A stretch of DNA of 64,000 bases from Saksenaea vasiformis B4078 (Eukaryota; Mucoromycota; Mucoromycetes; Mucorales; Saksenaeaceae). Under the pieces are notes generated by a model that saw only the letters and a program-made list of their open reading frames with translations, made no database searches and was not told the DNA's origin. The position numbers and the translations under genes were made by a program. Numbering within the stretch: the first letter of the stretch is position 1; each line of letters starts with the position of its first letter. The stretch spans positions 62,001 to 126,000 of the forward strand of contig JNDT01001934.1 in the NCBI GenBank assembly GCA_000697055.1, read 5' to 3'. This document shows, in pieces, positions 59,333-64,000 of this stretch.

Positions 59333-61619
59333 TGTGATCTATCGACTCAGACTCTGTAACATGATCGTTTCAGTGATGACAGTTCATGACTTTTTTTGTT
59401 TATTTTCTACCTTTCGTCTGAAAAGCGATCCAATCTGCAAAAGGAATCAGGTGGTAGAGGAAAATCAGGATCTTTTTATACCGATGCGAAATGGGGTTTT
59501 AATAAGTGTGGATCTATCCACACAAGGTCAACGCTTATTTGGGTACAAAAAATTATGATCGGCCAGTCAATGGCAAGCATGGTTAATTGTTGTCCCACAT
59601 ACTACCATATTCAGATAATATTCCATGTGCTGTTATCCTAATTCAGAGAATCCTTGATGGATGCCTAAAATAGATCTCATCACAAATCCATTCGGAATAC
59701 AAAAGACGCCACATGTGGTATATGTGTAGCGGTAAAAGCATGCGTTATAGTTAGGTGTGCTAGTGATGCTGTTCGATCTTGTGAAATTCGTATTTTTGTC
59801 CCTTCATCCCGAAAAAGGCAGCACGCCAGATGACGGTCGGACCACGTGTAACGTACTTCATTGCGGTGAACCAACTCTAACGGTTTTCTTTTGCCTGCTA
59901 TCTGCACAGTGTCGGTGTTCTATCAACCCAGAAAACAGAACTTTGTTTATAAGACTTTAACCATCTCTCTACCTTCGCTATTACCACATGAACTGTTGGC
60001 GTGAACTCTTTGAAGAGACAATACGTCTTTGTTAAAAAGAGTAACGTTTTATGTGAGGACCTGATTTTCATTCATTTTACACTCCGAAATTGAAATGACA
60101 CGCGTGTCTCATCTGATGTCTACTCTTCAATGGTATGAGCATACATTCATATCGATTTCTGGCTATACATCGTTATGGATCATGAAAGCTTCCAAAGTAC
60201 GCCTTTTTCAAAAAGCTTCCCTTGAAGCTAGCACGAGTGATTATGCGATTGCTTTTTTCACACTGTCGTTTGACACCAGTAGGGGAGTAAGCGCCTACTT
60301 GTTCTACACCAGGCATCACGGCCAAGCCCATGACACAAGGGCTGGTTAGAGCATTACGTAGCTTATCCAGGAATTGCTTTTGTTCTCCTTTTTTTTGGAT
60401 TCTGCTTACACAAAGCATTGAAACGTATGAGCCCATTGCAAGCCGTCAACCGTATGTAATCCATCACACGCTGCAGTAGGAAAGTACTACATGCGCATTA
60501 TGTAGTGACGTTTGTAAGGATGTATTAGTATAAGGAGTTGGCATCTCGTTGTTCAAGTGGCTATGAACGGTACGGCGCGTGGCGTTGCTTGAAGCTTATT
60601 CCGAAGTTTAATTTGATGATGTGACATTATCCATACGACAATTGCATTTGTGTGCCATCGGGTACAGATGTATAATTTTAATGAACCTAACATGTAATAA
60701 TGCAGACTTTCTTTCATTAAAATAGAAAAAAAGGAATCCGGACTAATGGTTGAACCGGCGTTTTACGTGTTTTCATCAACACTCTCCATCGAAGTGTTTG
60801 AAGCCGTTCTTTTTAATGCGTGTGGAACAAGGAGTACTTATAGCCGTAATAGATTCAGCACAGAGGCATGCATAAAACGTTTCATTGTAGTGAACTAGCT
60901 ACTTACCAGGTATAGATGACAAACCAAAAAATAAAAATGATCTGACATCATATTGGCAAGGCTTTGCAAGATACCCTGTCTGAGTACAATCCTTAGATTA
61001 CGGAGCAGAATTGTAGCTCTTAACCAGATCAGGATCTATCAGTAGTCATGTAAATGTTCTTTAAATAGTTCATGCTTATCATTATCAACTACATGCAAAG
61101 ATGATCTGTGCCGTTTTAATCTCAGTGAAAGTGCTTCCTTTTAGAGTATTCTTCGGAAGAACGAAGCTGAGTCCCACTTTCTCTTGGGAGTTACATCAGT
61201 GCTGGCATCGGATCATTTTATGTTGTACGTTTATCTAGTGCAAACCCGGTTGGGCGAGTTGGGAATCGGGCAGCGTACTCGTCTCGCAAGGTACTATTGC
61301 AGTGATGTATGAACTGCCCAATCATACGAAGCGTGAACTCAACGGAATACCTGTCTAAGGAGCGAGGAGAAACTTTTCCATCCAAAACGGTGCTGCGAAG
61401 AAACATGTCCCTCTTCGATTACTGCAATGGAAGATATTGGCCACACAACATTTTGCACCTCGGTCCGGATGTCGTGAGGGAGGTACTCGATATGATTGGT
61501 CATACGACATTTTTTACTCAATGAGGTTGTGTGGGCATGCAAACTAAGAGCGGTCACATTTCATCAATCTGGCCGAAACCGAAACATCGTTGACGGGGGA
61601 AAACACAGCTTTATCAATT
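59333..61619. other. 2.3-kb intergenic region
   Basis: I see no gene, RNA or repeat that I can support. Several 60-90 codon frames occur on both strands with no features. It includes the promoters of chitin synthase (left side) and RIB4 (right side). Confidence 0.5.
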
Positions 61620-62253
61620 ATGAGTGAGAAAACGTTTGAGAAAGGTGTATCTGCCCCGACAACCAAGTTAGACGGTTCGGGTCTTCGTGTCTGCATCGTC
61701 CATACACGTTGGAACTATGTCCTTGTTGATAAGCTCTATCAATGCGTGTATGACACGCTGATTAATAAGTATGGTGTTTTGCCTGAGAACATCGTTACCG
61801 TAAGTCTGTCATTCTTAAAACGGCAAAACCAAATGAAATGTTGCTCCTTCTTAGGATACCGTCTCTGGCTCTTATGAACTACCCATGGCCGCCAAGCAGC
61901 TCATCGACATGTCCAAAGCTCAAGCCTCTGCGACTGCCAACGATTTGCTCGGCTCACCTGCACTTCAACAAAAGAATCCCGGTAGAAAGACTGGTCCTTT
62001 CGATGCTGTGATTTGCATTGGTCTTGTTATCAAGGGCGGTACCGCTCATTTCGAGTACATCTGCGATGCTGTGACCCATGGCATTATGCGCGTGCAGTTG
62101 GATACGGGCGTTCCAGTTATCTTTGGTGTATTGACCTGCTACAACGACGAACAGGCCATTGCAAGATCAAGCACAGAGGAAGGATTCCATCATGCTGAAG
62201 AATGGGCTGCTGCTGCTGTTGAGTCGGGTATGCGAAAGCACCGCAAGCTGTAA
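61620..62253 (+). CDS. RIB4: 6,7-dimethyl-8-ribityllumazine synthase
   Basis: Penultimate riboflavin step: condenses 5-amino-6-ribitylaminouracil with 3,4-dihydroxybutanone 4-phosphate. Two exons (61620-61799, 61855-62253) give 579 nt, 192 residues. The substrate pocket is visible: [11 protein letters not shown] near the N-terminus, [15 protein letters not shown] (the family G-[SA]-YE-[LI]-P signature, spliced across the intron), [20 protein letters not shown] with the catalytic His region, [19 protein letters not shown] and the [13 protein letters not shown] end. An insert ([17 protein letters not shown]) before the FDAVICIG strand is typical of fungal enzymes. An upstream TTG-started extension has no support. 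Confidence 0.94.
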
Positions 62254-62960
62254 GAAACCTGGGTAGCAATCGTAAACTTGAGCCGAAGTTTCGTTTTTCT
62301 TTATAAATAACGTGTACTATGCTTTAAATGCGTTTTGTTGAAACTAGAGAAGTGGTAATGAATAGACGTGATACGCTATATTCGCTATATGTTTTTATTT
62401 TTGAATATGTCTTTTACGTTATTATGGAGGGGGTTGGTGCGGTGGCGTCGATGTTGGTACTAGAATTCGCGTAGTTTAGAACAACAGCGAATGTAGATCT
62501 AAGTTGATAGCGTAGCAAGACGATCAGCAGTATATTGATGGGAGGATTCCACTGATAACATGGATGCGGAAACAATAGTCGTTTCGAAAATATGTCAGAA
62601 GAAATGAGATGAGCATTTAGTTAACATGTTATTCCAACAAAGGACTGTCGAGAGCTAACGTCAGCTTCCCCGTTTGACGACATTACGGTTTCACGGCGAG
62701 CATACAGTTTTTTATGCGTTTCACTATGCATCTCGTCACTTTTACGACTTTTCCCATGCCGCTTCCTCGTCAGAGAGTCCGCTACTTGTAATAGCAGAGG
62801 TGTCCTTTAATAATACTGTGAGCATATGGTAAAGATACTGATAACCATGTCCCGGGCAGCTATTTACTGTTTATTCTCTTTTTAATATAGGTCGGTAAGC
62901 TTGACTAATAACTATTGCGATTCACCCGCTCCGAATTCCCTCTCCACCTCTTTGTTTACA
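62254..62960. other. 3' flank of RIB4
   Basis: AT-rich sequence without genes up to the end of repeat copy B. Confidence 0.5.
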
Positions 62961-64000
62961 TGTTGACACGTCCTTCGCCTCACTTCTACCTATGTTCTCC
63001 ATAGACACCCGTGTCCAATAAAACTACCTCTCCCGCACAAGACTTACCGGTCTAAGACGGAAGATGTATCAATTGCTTACCGATTCTTGTTCATCCTCTT
63101 CCTACTCATCCTCTTCCTACTCATCCTCTTCCTACTCATCCTCTTCCTACTCATCCTCTTCCTACTCATCCTCTTCTTATTCATCCTCTTCTTATTCATC
63201 CTCTTCTTATTCATCCTCTTCTTGCCCATCCTCTTCTTGCTTACCTTATTATTCCTGTTCTTGTTCGTCGGTTTCTTTTATTTTTTTTGTTTCCGGGGAA
63301 GAGGGGAAATCGCAACCCATGAGAGGTTCGACGCCTTCGCTGAAGAGAAAGCTGAAGAGAAAGTAGAGTGATACTCCACTAAAACCCCTCTCCCGTCTGA
63401 GCTTGTCATTCCATCCGCCGGCATCATCCCATCGCCGTGACATGGAGATGCATCCGCTGATGCATGGGTTGATCATGGGTTGATCGTTTGCGAGATCAAC
63501 CTACCTCCGCGATCCGACCCTCCATGGAGAGAGAGGATCGTACACCAGCTGAACCAGATGGACGCATCCAGCCCTGACAGACAAATGCTGTCAGGAACCG
63601 TGCCCGCCAGTTCCCGCCCCCGGAACCGACGAATACATCGACTTTAGACATTACTCTCTGGTGTCATGTAAACCAGTCGAACGAATGTTCTAATAAAAAG
63701 CGCATGTCGGCTATCAAACCGGAGTGACAGCTATACGGACAGATTCAGTACCAGGAATCAGCCGAACCCGTAGATCAGATCCACAGAACAATGCGTTAAC
63801 TGACCTCTGAGGCTGAGACACAGCTAAAAGGGAGGCATTTTAAAGAATCATCTCTGGGAACCATCCATCCCCACAAGACCAAAGTCCTGAGACGTGCGCA
63901 GGCTAACTCAATGAAGAGAACTCAATGAAGAGAAAGCCGGTCAGGCGAATACCCCAAGAACAGTTACTCCGGACTGACTGTCCTCAGAACGCACGCTGCC
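62961..64000 (-). mobile_element. dispersed repeat copy B, LTR-like, cut by the window edge
   Basis: Reverse-complement copy of 25968-27033. It begins on the plus strand with TGTTGACACGTCC, a classic LTR-type terminus, and then matches copy A almost base for base apart from the minisatellite and scattered changes. It continues past the right edge. No enzyme gene is visible in the part seen. Confidence 0.8.
63091..63240 (-). repeat. 15-bp minisatellite in repeat copy B, exactly ten units
   Basis: Ten 15-bp units in 150 bp: five identical TCATCCTCTTCCTAC, three identical TCATCCTCTTCTTAT, and two ending in TTGC. On this strand it reads as Ser-Ser-Tyr-Ser-Ser or Ile-Leu-Phe-Leu-Leu repeats, frames I regard as non-coding. 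Confidence 0.95.

Noticed and set aside
61218..61557. minus-strand frames before RIB4
   Set aside because: Short, without family motifs, and lying in the likely RIB4 promoter.
63064..63371. Ser-Ser-Tyr and Ile-Leu-Phe repeat proteins
   Set aside because: Two overlapping frames of the same 15-bp minisatellite; neither has independent support.
1..64000. CRISPR array, plasmid or phage genes, bacterial operons
   Set aside because: None seen; genes are intron-bearing and eukaryotic, and tandem repeats are micro- or minisatellites without spacers.

Overview
The window is nuclear DNA of a fungus, most likely an early-diverging zygomycete (Mucoromycota). The evidence is a division-1 chitin synthase, a Zn(II)2Cys6 regulator, many 45-80 nt spliceosomal introns with GTAAG-type donors, and a TTLL12-like gene, a family I associate more with early-diverging fungi than with yeasts or filamentous ascomycetes. 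Homopolymer and dinucleotide tracts are common in introns and untranslated regions. I found no bacterial, viral or plasmid genes, no CRISPR array and no convincing intact tRNA or rRNA gene.

Left part (1-23.5 kb) is gene-dense: prolidase (-), RNase H1 (+), a mitoPLD-like phospholipase D (-), COX19 (+), a Brc1/Rtt107-like multi-BRCT protein (+), a three-RRM Nam8/Csx1/TIA-1-like protein (+), a PAK-type kinase with two CRIB domains (-), ribosomal protein eL28 (+), an eight-pass orphan membrane protein (-), a small Ser/Gln-rich orphan (+), an NDUFA4/COXFA4-like subunit (+), ribosomal protein uS11/RPS14 (+) and the deubiquitinase OTU1/YOD1 (+). For most multi-exon genes I derived exons by hand, and the summed exon lengths are whole codons with intact family motifs.

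Middle part (23.5-38.7 kb) is gene-poor. It holds one copy of a dispersed repeat (about 26-27 kb), a tRNA-like box A/box B element, a Zn(II)2Cys6 transcription factor (+), a Gln-rich/Cys-rich two-pass membrane orphan (-) and a COX7A-like subunit (-), plus several kilobases with no gene I can defend.

Right part (38.7-62.3 kb) is dense again: MIC19 (+), the nucleolar protein POL5 (+), an NRAMP metal transporter (+), a TTLL12-like protein (-), an SLC25 mitochondrial carrier (+), mitochondrial Lon protease (-), chitin synthase (-) and lumazine synthase RIB4 (+). A second, nearly identical, inverted copy of the dispersed repeat runs off the right edge, so the two copies bracket about 36 kb.

Seven genes serve mitochondria (the PLD-like enzyme, COX19, the COXFA4-like and COX7A-like subunits, MIC19, the SLC25 carrier and Lon). 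They are scattered on both strands, so they look like neighbours by chance and not an operon-like unit. The most unusual features are micro-exons of 6-14 nt in four genes, introns whose 3' ends are poly-A in place of polypyrimidine, the double-CRIB PAK kinase, the NAC-type UBA segment in the TTLL12-like protein, and the inverted repeat pair with a 15-bp minisatellite. I did not find a clear new multi-gene system.
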